Shown: piece after piece, positions 57,450-64,000 of the stretch
Position numbering within the stretch: position 1 is the first letter of the stretch
How the letters are laid out: each line of letters starts with the position of its first letter
Source: JASFBA01 sp036172265
GTDB taxonomy: Bacteria > Chloroflexota > Chloroflexia > DTKN01
Direction of reading: 5' to 3'
Assembly: GCA_036172265.1 (NCBI GenBank)
Contig: JASFBA010000007.1
Location: forward strand, 4,439 to 68,438
Length of the DNA: 64,000 nucleotides
Notes under the pieces: model-generated
Seen by the model: the letters and a program-made list of their open reading frames with translations, nothing else
Databases searched by the model: none
What the model was told of the DNA's origin: nothing
Made by a program: the position numbers and the translations under genes

Positions 57450-58340
57450 TTAAAACATCTCCTCCTTGTCCAATGTTCGAGCCCGCGAGAGCGCGGCCAG
57501 GGCCACTTCCAGCATTTTGTCGTCGGGGGCGCGTGTGCTCAAACGCTGCAGGAGCAGGGCCGGGGCGAGAAGTACGCGCACCGCCGGCCGGCGGGCGTAT
57601 TCGGCTCCCAGACGCATAACCTCGTAGGAAACGCCGGCCAGGACCGGGATGAGGGCCAGTCGGGCGAGAATCCCCCAACCCAATCCCAACCCGCCCAGGG
57701 GGGCAAAGAGAGGAACGGCCAACACCACTACCAGGAGAAGAAAGGCTGTGCCACAGCGGGTGTGGGCCGTAGAAAAGGGCCGCACGCCTTCCACATCCAG
57801 GGGAGCGCCGGCTTCTAAGGCGTTGACGACCTTGTGCTCGGCCCCGTGGTAGGCCAAGAGGCGTTTCACCTCCCGCATCTGGGCAATCGCCAGGAGGTAT
57901 CCCAGAACCACGCCCAGGCGAATCAACCCCTCCACCAGTGCCTGGAGCCATCCGGTCGGAAGCCATCCGGCAACAAGGCGTACAAGGAACATCGGCAGGA
58001 GGAAAAAGAACCCCACGGCCAGGACCAGCGCCACAACTACCACCCCGACCATCTGTTTCGGGCCCACTTGGTACTCGCTTTCCCCCAGGGCCACGTTGGC
58101 CGAAAAGTTCAGCGCCCGTAGGCCCAGATTGAGCGTGTCCCAGAGGATGTAGGGGCCGCGAAGGAAGGGCCACCGCGTCCAAGGCCGGGTCGGGCGGGAG
58201 AAACGCTCCTCATGGAGGACGATTTCCCCTGTCGGGGCACGCACCGCCACGGCCATTCCCCGCCGGCTGCGAATCATGACCCCTTCCAGGACCGCCTGTC
58301 CGCCGTAATGATGGGAGTCTTGCCGAGAAAAGGTTCTCAC
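57450..58340 (-). CDS. yqhQ: DUF1385 (YqhQ-like) membrane protein
   Basis: 296 residues. Conserved family parts are HYGGQAVLEGVMIRSRRGMA at the start, the central RLLAYHGAEHKVVNALEAG, and RPFSTAHTRCGTAFLLLVVV, with about four membrane segments. The histidines and cysteine in these segments could bind a metal; the function is not established. The ATG overlaps the queD stop (ATGA), an unusual pairing. Confidence 0.87.
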   Translation of the reverse strand: MRTFSRQDSHHYGGQAVLEGVMIRSRRGMAVAVRAPTGEIVLHEERFSRPTRPWTRWPFLRGPYILWDTLNLGLRALNFSANVALGESEYQVGPKQMVGVVVVALVLAVGFFFLLPMFLVRLVAGWLPTGWLQALVEGLIRLGVVLGYLLAIAQMREVKRLLAYHGAEHKVVNALEAGAPLDVEGVRPFSTAHTRCGTAFLLLVVVLAVPLFAPLGGLGLGWGILARLALIPVLAGVSYEVMRLGAEYARRPAVRVLLAPALLLQRLSTRAPDDKMLEVALAALSRARTLDKEEMF

Positions 58341-58723
58341 GACCCTCCCTCCGGGCTGTAGCGTACCCAGGAATCGGGCGATTCGTAGACCTCCACATAG
58401 GCCAGACGCACGGAAGGCACATCCAGCGCCTCCTGGAGCCAGCCGAAGATCACCCGGGCCAGATTTTCGGTGGAGGCGTTGATCCGGTCAAAGGGGGGGA
58501 TATCGTTCAGGCAACGGTGATCCAGCCGGGAAAGCACCTTCTCTTGGAGGAGGCGCTTGAGGTCGGTAAAGTCATAGGCCAGGCCGAGTTCGTTCAGCCG
58601 GGTGCTCTCCAGAGCCACCACCACCTCCCAGCGGTGGCCGTGCAAAGCCTCGCAGCGTCCCTGGTAGCCGCGCAGGTAGTGGGCGGCGTCAAAGTGGTCG
58701 CGCACATGGATACGATACATCAT
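58337..58723 (-). CDS. queD: 6-carboxytetrahydropterin synthase (QueD/PTPS family)
   Basis: 128 residues. Zinc ligands are FDAAHYL (His15) and ALHGHRW (His28, His30); Cys24 in GRCEALHGH is the catalytic cysteine, and the later DHRCLND and TENLA segments complete the site. It makes 6-carboxytetrahydropterin for queuosine. The other queuosine genes are not in the window. Both ends are ATGA overlaps, with the GH1 gene before and yqhQ after. Confidence 0.9.
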   Translation of the reverse strand: MMYRIHVRDHFDAAHYLRGYQGRCEALHGHRWEVVVALESTRLNELGLAYDFTDLKRLLQEKVLSRLDHRCLNDIPPFDRINASTENLARVIFGWLQEALDVPSVRLAYVEVYESPDSWVRYSPEGGS

Positions 58724-60072
58724 TCCTCCAGCCGAATCCCGTTCTGCCGGATGACCTCGGCGAACCAGCGTCCGCTATCCTTGATCGTGCGAGTTTGGGT
58801 CTCGTAATCCACATAGATCAGGCCGAAGCGCATCCGGTAGCCGTGGGCCCACTCAAAGTTATCCAGGAGCGACCAGGCGAAGTAGCCCTGCACCGGGATG
58901 CCCTCGGAGATGGCCCGGTGGGCCTGAAGGAGGTGGTGGCGCAGGTAGGCGATGCGCTGGGGGTCGCGTACTCGACCGTCCGGGTCCGGCGCATCTGGGA
59001 AGGGGAAGCCGTTCTCGGTGATCAGGATACGGGCCGGCCGATACTCGGAATAGACGCGGGTGAGAAGCTCGTACATCCCGGCCGGGTAGATTTCCCACAT
59101 CTCGGAGCGTTCGCTGCCCTCCACCTCGACCGCCGCGGCCTGGATAAAGGGCGTCCCGGGGTCATGGCGGGCGACCACTCGGGTATAGTAGTTGATTCCC
59201 AGGAAATCGATCGGGGCTGCAACGCGCTTCATATCTTCCGAAGAGGGTTTGAAAAGGAGGCCAAAGACCTTCTGAAGGTCTGGGGGAAAGCGGCCGCGCA
59301 GCACCGGCTCCAGGAACATCCGGTTGAGCAGCCCGTCGAGGCGTTTGGCCGCCTGCCGGTCCTTGGGGGAGTCGGAGGCCGGGTGGACCGGGCTGAGGTT
59401 GAGGACGATGCCGATCTGGGCCGAGGACGGCAGGGAGGCCCGCAGCGCCTCCACGGCCAGCCCATGGGAAAGCATGATATGGCGGTAGGCCCAGGCGGCA
59501 TCAAAGGGGCTTTTCTTCCCCGGAGCGTGCTCGCCGGTAAAGTGGCCGAAGATCGAGGAGACGAACGGTTCGTTGTGGGTAATCCAGTACATCACCCGGT
59601 CGCCCAGCCGCCCGGCGACGATGTGGGCGTATTCGGCAAAGGCCTCGGCCGTCTCCCGCTTGGTCCAGCCGCCGCGGTCCTGAAGGGCCTGGGGCAGATC
59701 CCAGTGGTAGAGGGTAACGAAAGGCTCGATGCCGGCTTCTTTCAGGCCGTCCACCAGGCGGTCGTAAAAGTCCAGGCCGGCCGGGTTGACCTTGCCCGTG
59801 CCCTCTGGAAGGATGCGCGGCCAGGCGATGGAAAAGCGATAGGCCGGCAGGCCCAGTTCCTGCATCAGGCGGATGTCCTCTTCCCAGCGGTGGTAATGGT
59901 CGGAGGCGACGTCGCCGGTCTGTCCCTGCCAAACCTTGCCCGGCTGGCGGCAGAAAGTGTCCCAAATGGAGGGGCCGCGGCCGTCTTCGTTGGTGGCTCC
60001 TTCGATTTGATAGGCCGAAGTGGCCGTGCCCCAGATAAAGCCTTCAGGGAAACGCAGAAAACGCTCGGACAT
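58720..60072 (-). CDS. bglA: Beta-glucosidase/beta-galactosidase, GH1 family
   Basis: 450 residues, complete and without a signal peptide. The start FPEGFIWGTATSAYQIEGA is the GH1 N-terminal signature. The acid/base glutamate is in WITHNEPFVSSIFGHFTGEH (TxNEP) and the nucleophile in ILITENGFP. The end YFAWSLLDNFEWAHGYRMRF binds the non-reducing sugar. It hydrolyses beta-glucosides or related disaccharides in the cytoplasm. The stop overlaps the queD start. The saccharopine dehydrogenase gene lies 54 bases upstream. Confidence 0.94.
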   Translation of the reverse strand: MSERFLRFPEGFIWGTATSAYQIEGATNEDGRGPSIWDTFCRQPGKVWQGQTGDVASDHYHRWEEDIRLMQELGLPAYRFSIAWPRILPEGTGKVNPAGLDFYDRLVDGLKEAGIEPFVTLYHWDLPQALQDRGGWTKRETAEAFAEYAHIVAGRLGDRVMYWITHNEPFVSSIFGHFTGEHAPGKKSPFDAAWAYRHIMLSHGLAVEALRASLPSSAQIGIVLNLSPVHPASDSPKDRQAAKRLDGLLNRMFLEPVLRGRFPPDLQKVFGLLFKPSSEDMKRVAAPIDFLGINYYTRVVARHDPGTPFIQAAAVEVEGSERSEMWEIYPAGMYELLTRVYSEYRPARILITENGFPFPDAPDPDGRVRDPQRIAYLRHHLLQAHRAISEGIPVQGYFAWSLLDNFEWAHGYRMRFGLIYVDYETQTRTIKDSGRWFAEVIRQNGIRLEE

Positions 60073-60126
60073 AAGGCCTCCTTACCCTTTGCACGTTCAC
60101 CCGGTTGCCCGGGGACACGTTATCGG

Positions 60127-61458
60127 TCAAATTCGCTCCACCTTTTCGGTAAAATGGATGCCCAGGTGCTCCAGTTCGGCCAACACCGGCTCGTAGAGTT
60201 CGGGATGGATGGGGATGAGCACGCCGGAGGTACGGACCTGGCCCTCCAGGATCAGGCGGGCGCCGATGGCGGCCGGCAGGCCGACGGTGCGGTTCATGCT
60301 GGTGTCTCCCCCGGGGATGCCAAAGTCGATCATCGTGGAAGTGATGCGCTCCTTGTGGTCGGGGTACTCGGCCAGGAACTGGTGCTGAAGGACGAGCATG
60401 TCGCGCTCGCCGGGGGCGTATTGCATTCGAGAGAGCATCGTAGCCGTGAGGACATCGAGGGGAGAAGCGCAGCCGGCCGGCAACTTTTCCTCGCTGAAGA
60501 GGCCCAGCCACTCCAGGTGGCCGAGGATAAAGTGTATGGCGGGCAGGCCCAGATAAGCGGCCACATCGGCCCGGGTGGCCCGGCCCTTCTTACCGATGAG
60601 GGAAGCCAGAAACTCGGCATAGGTCAGGCTATCCAGATCGGTACGCTCCGTCTCTTCCAGCAGGCCCAGGTCCACGATGGCCTTCATCGTGGGGCACCAG
60701 CCCTGGTAGCGCAGGGTGCCGCGGAACATCGTCCGCGTATCGGCGATGCCGTAAAGGGAGGCATAGGGCAGGCTGTCGCGGTTCGGATAGCCCTCGAAGG
60801 GGATGACCCGCCCCTCTACTTCGATCGGCACGCTCCAGTAGTGTAGGAAGAGGTCCGGACCGGGAATCTCGAAGAGTTCGCCGTCCCGGAGGTAGCGGGC
60901 GGGGTTCTTGGCGGCCTGGAGAACCCCTCGGGGACTCCAGGAAAACTTGTAGCCGAAGGGGTTATCGTTGGCTTCGGGGGCCGGCAAGCCGCCGCAGTAG
61001 GAGATAAATCGGGTGATGCGCCCGCCGGAGGCCTGGACGTGGTGGAAGACCTTCATAGCCATCATATGGTCAATGCCCGGGTCCACCCCGATCTCATTCA
61101 GGAGGATCAGGCCCTTTTCCTTGGCCTCGTCGTCCAGGGCCCGCATTTCATCCTTGACATAAGAGGTCGTCACCATGGGCTTGCCCCGGCGCAGGCAGGA
61201 ACGGGCCACCCGGGGGTGGTAGATGGAAGGCAAAAGGCTTACCGCTAAGTCGTGTTGACCTACCAGTTCGTCCAGGCGGGCGTCGCCCTCTTTCTCCAGG
61301 TCGAAGGCGATGGCGCGTCCATGGGGGTGGCCCTCCAGGACCTCCTGGGCTTTGCTCAGAGTACGGCTGGCCACGGTGACCTGGTAGCCGTGCTTCAGGA
61401 GGTACTGGACGTGGGAATGGACTACCAGGCCGGCCCCAAAGACGATGACTTTTTTCAT
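60127..61458 (-). CDS. Saccharopine dehydrogenase (glutamate-forming, LYS9/SDH type)
   Basis: 443 residues. The Rossmann start VIVFGAGLVVHSHVQYLLKH, then SLLPSIYHPRVARSCLRRGK, NEIGVDPGIDHMMAMKVFH, CGGLPAPEANDNPFGYKFSW and GVLQAAKNPARY are typical of the SDH half of animal and plant AASS and of fungal Lys9. It converts saccharopine to aminoadipate semialdehyde and glutamate (or the reverse). The LKR-like half is encoded just upstream at 61664-62977, so the bifunctional eukaryotic enzyme is split here. Confidence 0.86.
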   Translation of the reverse strand: MKKVIVFGAGLVVHSHVQYLLKHGYQVTVASRTLSKAQEVLEGHPHGRAIAFDLEKEGDARLDELVGQHDLAVSLLPSIYHPRVARSCLRRGKPMVTTSYVKDEMRALDDEAKEKGLILLNEIGVDPGIDHMMAMKVFHHVQASGGRITRFISYCGGLPAPEANDNPFGYKFSWSPRGVLQAAKNPARYLRDGELFEIPGPDLFLHYWSVPIEVEGRVIPFEGYPNRDSLPYASLYGIADTRTMFRGTLRYQGWCPTMKAIVDLGLLEETERTDLDSLTYAEFLASLIGKKGRATRADVAAYLGLPAIHFILGHLEWLGLFSEEKLPAGCASPLDVLTATMLSRMQYAPGERDMLVLQHQFLAEYPDHKERITSTMIDFGIPGGDTSMNRTVGLPAAIGARLILEGQVRTSGVLIPIHPELYEPVLAELEHLGIHFTEKVERI

Positions 61459-61539
61459 GGTTTCCTCCTTTGGTTTAGTAAAGGTTCAAATGTCAGATGA
61501 TTTTCTATTGATTCGGCCGGGATGCCCGGCGCGAACTTT

Positions 61540-61664
61540 GGGGCGAAGATATCGTCGGTGTCCTGTCTCACGACCTCCTGGTGGGGGAATCGCCGAGAGC
61601 GGTGTCTTGTGGAAGTGCGAACGCTTATCAAAGGGCAACATAGGTGATTTTGCCAGTGTCCGGT
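61540..61664. repeat. About 125-bp dispersed repeat, copy 1
   Basis: Starts GGGGCGAAGATATCGTCGG and ends GGTGATTTTGCCAGTG. It is similar over its whole length, with small indels and by eye about 80 percent identical, to 63248-63372, in the same orientation. The two copies flank the LKR gene. Imperfect terminal inverted repeats (GGCGAAAATATCATC against CCGGCAAAATCACC in copy 2) suggest a MITE-like element. It occupies most of the 205-base gap between the SDH and LKR genes; the rest shows nothing recognisable. Confidence 0.7.
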
Positions 61665-62977
61665 TAGAGAAACTTTTCCAGGTATCGGTAGTCGGGCGTG
61701 AGTTGCCCGTGGTAGACGATAACGGCACGTTTGATCTCCGGGGGCAGGTCGAGTTTTTCAAAGGGGACGGAGTAATCGGCACCGGCGATGGCCGGGATAA
61801 AGGGCTCCAGGATGTCGCTAAAGTACTCGGAGGCCTCGCGGGGCAGTTCGCTGGGTAGGATATCCACGGCCAAGATGACCGGACCATGGCCAGCCACGCC
61901 CATCGTGATTTCCTCGGTCAGGGGATTATAGACATAAACAGGGTCATCGGGTTCGGTGCAACGCATGTTACACTCGATGGAGCCCTCGACGTCGCAACTG
62001 ACGTCGCCGATCACGCGCAGGCGGGGCGGCTGTGGCCGGCTGTAGAGTTCGCGTAGTGCCGCTTTGGTTACCAGGCGGGGATAACGGGCATCCCAATAGT
62101 TGGCGTTCATAAGTACGGTCAGGTGAGGAAGGTAAGGGTCGAAGGTGGGGTGGTACTTTTCCGGGTGATGGTAATAGTCCTGAAGATCAAAGGTGGCTTG
62201 GGGATCGTTGGGGGCGACGATATGCTCCTCTTTGAAGGTCGTGCAGTAGATCACACGGGCAGAAGCGTGGGGGTCGCCGGCCACGCGGGCCACCTCGTCC
62301 GGGGCGATCTCCACCGTGGGCAGGTCGTTCCTCAAGATTTCCTGGATGCCCCGGCCGACGTTGCCGTAGCCGGCCACGCCGATGATGAGGGGGGCGATCT
62401 GGGGCGGCAGACCCCGGGTGCGAACCTCCTCGCCGGCGGCCTGCACCTCGGAGCGGGCGGCCTCCAGGTGTTCGTAGGTATAGGTATGGCGGAGATGGGG
62501 AAAGGGGTTGGCAATGCCTTCCCACTCCAGACGCTTCCCCAGGGCCCACAGGCTCTCGATCATGCCCACGACGCCGGCGTGCCAGCCGAAGAAGATCAGG
62601 CGGCGGCCGCGTTCGTCGGCTACTCTTTCATAATCAATCAAGTTGCAGCCCAATTCCATAAGGCGACGGAGCATGGGCATATTGAAGGGCTGGCCCTTGA
62701 TTACATGGGCGAAGAAGATATAGGTCTTGCCCGGCTGCAGGAGATGCGGGGGAATTTCCTTGATGGCGAAGATGATCGGGGCCGGCGAGAGGTCCTCCTG
62801 GACTCGGGCACCAGCCTGGGAGAACTCCTCTTCCCGGAAGACGCGAATGGAGGAAGGTTGAACAATGAACTCGATCCCGTACTTTTCGCGTAACTTCCGG
62901 ATCTTTTCCGGAGTAATCGGCACGCGGCGTTCCCAGCGGCTCTTATTCTCACGGCGGATACCTATCGTCGTTCCCAT
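61664..62977 (-). CDS. Lysine-ketoglutarate reductase-like protein (AlaDH/PNT N-terminal domain)
   Basis: 437 residues. The N-terminus IGIRRENKSRWERRVPITPE and VQPSSIRVFREEEFSQAGA match the AlaDH/PNT-type LKR half of AASS. FFAHVIKGQPFNMPMLRRLM, NLIDYERVADERGRRLIFFG, the Rossmann part IIGVAGYGNVGRGIQEIL and DVSCDVEGSIECNMRCTEPD follow. It would condense lysine and 2-oxoglutarate to saccharopine, or run in reverse. ATG 62977 has GGAG 8 bases upstream. The gene is bracketed by two copies of a 125-bp repeat and followed by the SDH gene. Confidence 0.85.
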   Translation of the reverse strand: MGTTIGIRRENKSRWERRVPITPEKIRKLREKYGIEFIVQPSSIRVFREEEFSQAGARVQEDLSPAPIIFAIKEIPPHLLQPGKTYIFFAHVIKGQPFNMPMLRRLMELGCNLIDYERVADERGRRLIFFGWHAGVVGMIESLWALGKRLEWEGIANPFPHLRHTYTYEHLEAARSEVQAAGEEVRTRGLPPQIAPLIIGVAGYGNVGRGIQEILRNDLPTVEIAPDEVARVAGDPHASARVIYCTTFKEEHIVAPNDPQATFDLQDYYHHPEKYHPTFDPYLPHLTVLMNANYWDARYPRLVTKAALRELYSRPQPPRLRVIGDVSCDVEGSIECNMRCTEPDDPVYVYNPLTEEITMGVAGHGPVILAVDILPSELPREASEYFSDILEPFIPAIAGADYSVPFEKLDLPPEIKRAVIVYHGQLTPDYRYLEKFL

Positions 62978-63023
62978 ACAAATATCTCCTCCGCGGCTTT
63001 GCCTCACAAAATGCAGGAAACCT

Positions 63024-63041
63024 CCGGCGATTCTCCGCCGG
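63024..63041. other. Small hairpin in the LKR leader
   Basis: CCGGCG-ATTCTC-CGCCGG between the LKR promoter and its ATG. It has a 6-bp GC stem. A regulatory role is possible but unsupported. Confidence 0.35.
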
Positions 63042-63058
63042 AACAGGTGTCGGTTGGG

Positions 63059-63087
63059 ATTATACAACAGGATGAGGAGAGGCGCAA
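63059..63087 (-). promoter_or_regulatory. Promoter of the LKR gene
   Basis: Reverse strand: TTGCGC (63087-63082), 17-base spacer, TATAAT (63064-63059), about 82 bases before the ATG. Confidence 0.6.
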
Positions 63088-63176
63088 ACGAAAGGGCTGA
63101 CACGCTCATCATTCGGTAAGTCGGATGGTCAAACCGACTTACGGCCGGTTATAAGCGGATGTCAGGTGCAAATGGA

Positions 63177-63205
63177 TTGACTTTTGCAGTATCACGGGAT
63201 AAAAT
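63177..63205 (+). promoter_or_regulatory. Promoter upstream of the ABM gene
   Basis: TTGACT (63177-63182), 17-base spacer, TAAAAT (63200-63205). The transcript would carry the whole second copy of the 125-bp repeat in a leader of about 240 bases. Confidence 0.55.
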
Positions 63206-63247
63206 ACGGTTGTCCAGAGCGTTGGGCTCGGGCAGGTTTCGCCTAGA

Positions 63248-63372
63248 GTGGGGCGAAAATATCATCGGTGTCCTGTCCCACAGCCTCCGAGGGGGAATCG
63301 CCGAAAGTGGCGTCTTGGTGGAAGCACGAATCCTTATCAAGGGCGACATAAGGTGATTTTGCCGGTATCTAG
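63248..63372. repeat. About 125-bp dispersed repeat, copy 2
   Basis: Starts GTGGGGCGAAAATATCATCG and ends GGTGATTTTGCCGGTATC. It is the partner of 61540-61664. It lies between the promoter at 63177 and the ABM start codon, so it would be transcribed as leader. Confidence 0.7.
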
Positions 63373-63453
63373 CAGAGCACCAACGGGTATGGTCGGACTT
63401 GTTTGCCGCTGATGGTGAGAGGATCTGACGGACTGACATAAGGAGGGAAAGCC

Positions 63454-63771
63454 ATGCTCATCGTCCATGTGCACGCTCACGTCAAGCCGGAATTCATCGA
63501 GGCCTTCCGGGAGGCGACCGTCGAGAACGCCCGAAACAGTGTGCTGGAGCCGGGGGTCGTTCGTTTCGATGTCATCCAGCAGGCCGACGATCCTACCCGT
63601 TTCATCTTGGTGGAAGTCTACCGCACCCCAGAGGACCCGGCCCGACACAAGGAGACGGTCCACTACAAGAAGTGGCGCGATGCTGTAGAGCCGATGATGG
63701 CCGAACCGCGCCATAGCGTACGTTACGAGAATGTCTTTCCGGAAGAGAAGGGGTGGGAGTACAGGGCTTAG
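63454..63771 (+). CDS. Antibiotic biosynthesis monooxygenase (ABM) domain protein
   Basis: 105 residues, single ABM domain of the dimeric alpha-beta barrel type: MLIVHVHAHVKPEFIEAFRE, NARNSVLEPGVVRFDVIQQA, RFILVEVYRTPEDPARHKET and HYKKWRDAVEPMMAEPR. The form resembles LsrG/YcnE-like proteins, which are cofactor-free oxygenases or isomerases acting on small molecules. The substrate is unknown. ATG is preceded by AAGGAGGGAAAGCC. It stands alone, with repeats on both sides. Confidence 0.87.
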   Translation: MLIVHVHAHVKPEFIEAFREATVENARNSVLEPGVVRFDVIQQADDPTRFILVEVYRTPEDPARHKETVHYKKWRDAVEPMMAEPRHSVRYENVFPEEKGWEYRA

Positions 63772-63779
63772 GGGGGACA

Positions 63780-63880
63780 GGGGACAGGCAGGGGGACAGG
63801 GAGCCGGGAGGGCGAGGCTCCGGCCAAGCCGGGAGGGTTTCGGCCGAGCCGGGAGGGCGAGGCTCCGGCCGAGATAGGGG
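63780..63880. repeat. Dispersed G/C-rich repeat, tandem copies
   Basis: A unit of GCCGGGAGGGCGAGGCTCCG followed by GCC(A/G)AG occurs about two and a half times after a GGGGACAGG-rich start. A related copy in opposite orientation is at 48932-48973. Confidence 0.6.
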
Positions 63881-63881
63881 A

Positions 63882-64000
63882 CTAGGGAGATCTTCGGAAC
63901 ACCAGCGGCAGGTAAATCCTCCGCCAAACCGGGCATTCTACGCTCACGGTAAAGGGATAGACCGCCTCTCCACCGCAGTTCCGCAGGTGCAGCGTCCCGC
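63882..64000 (-). CDS. C-terminal end of a secreted protein (cut by window edge)
   Basis: Only the last 39 codons are inside the window: GTLHLRNCGGEAVYPFTVSV followed by ECPVWRRIYLPLVFRRSP and TAG (63884-63882). The ending IYLPLVFR matches the end of the decayed secreted-protein gene at 46981 (IFLPLVFR), an ending typical of exported Chloroflexota proteins. The start and domains lie outside. Confidence 0.6.
   Translation of the reverse strand, partial: GTLHLRNCGGEAVYPFTVSVECPVWRRIYLPLVFRRSP

Noticed and set aside
63780..63880. CRISPR array
   Set aside because: The repeats are adjoining and unequal, without unique spacers of constant length, and no cas genes are present.

Overview
The window looks like the chromosome of a member of the Chloroflexota, most likely an Anaerolineae-type or Thermoflexus-type lineage. 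This is inference from style, not from a marker-gene tree. The DNA is GC-rich with very frequent CCGGCC runs. Many genes start with GTG or TTG behind strong AGGAGG sites. Secreted proteins carry PTPTPT-type linkers and end in (F/Y)LPLVFR. GAF-domain kinases, GT-C membrane glycosyltransferases and lone sensory domains are common. No tRNA, rRNA, CRISPR array, phage or origin was recognised.

Left part (1-15.7 kb): a partial uroporphyrinogen-decarboxylase-like gene follows a truncated IS110 transposase. Then come rocD, a carbon-nitrogen hydrolase, a histidine kinase, an exported VIT/von Willebrand A protein and a GT-C glycosyltransferase. A forward cluster holds a very short PII-like protein, ribosomal protein L25, a TldE-like protein, Ogt and a Roadblock protein. 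Opposite it lies a reverse cluster: M20 peptidase, DUF72 protein, then hgcA and hgcB with an ATGA overlap. HgcA has the NVWCAAGKGTF cap-helix motif and HgcB two [4Fe-4S] motifs plus extra cysteines, so the organism is a predicted mercury methylator.

Middle part (15.8-46 kb): a WxcM-like bifunctional sugar enzyme and a GT2 transferase; two large membrane proteins; a reverse operon of GAF kinase, free-standing archaeal-type ThrRS editing domain and exported isoaspartyl methyltransferase; and, divergently, rpmH-rnpA-yidD-yidC-khpB followed by a PfkB kinase and a UbiB-family pseudokinase. Next is an exported trypsin-like protease operon with a PrsW homologue that has lost its catalytic residues, a 5'-truncated BglII-family restriction enzyme, pncB, and a long forward run moxR-dedA-(GAF-GAF-HD-GYP)-miaA-isomerase-GT87-PLP enzyme.

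Right part (46-64 kb): a decayed secreted-protein gene, a GH99-like protein, glcD with a zinc-ribbon partner, a complete EcoRV-like restriction-modification pair, trmFO behind a twice-frameshifted GNAT gene, an RsbR-like and a FIST sensor, a rubredoxin/membrane pair, the ATGA-coupled chain GH1-queD-yqhQ, separate saccharopine-pathway enzymes (SDH and LKR halves) and an ABM monooxygenase.

Several families of short palindromic or dispersed repeats lie between genes. The GTAGG...CCTAC palindromes and the AGGCTGAAGCCT-type palindromes repeatedly overlap or abut the stop codons of reverse-strand genes. A diverged repeat of about 125 bp flanks the LKR gene.
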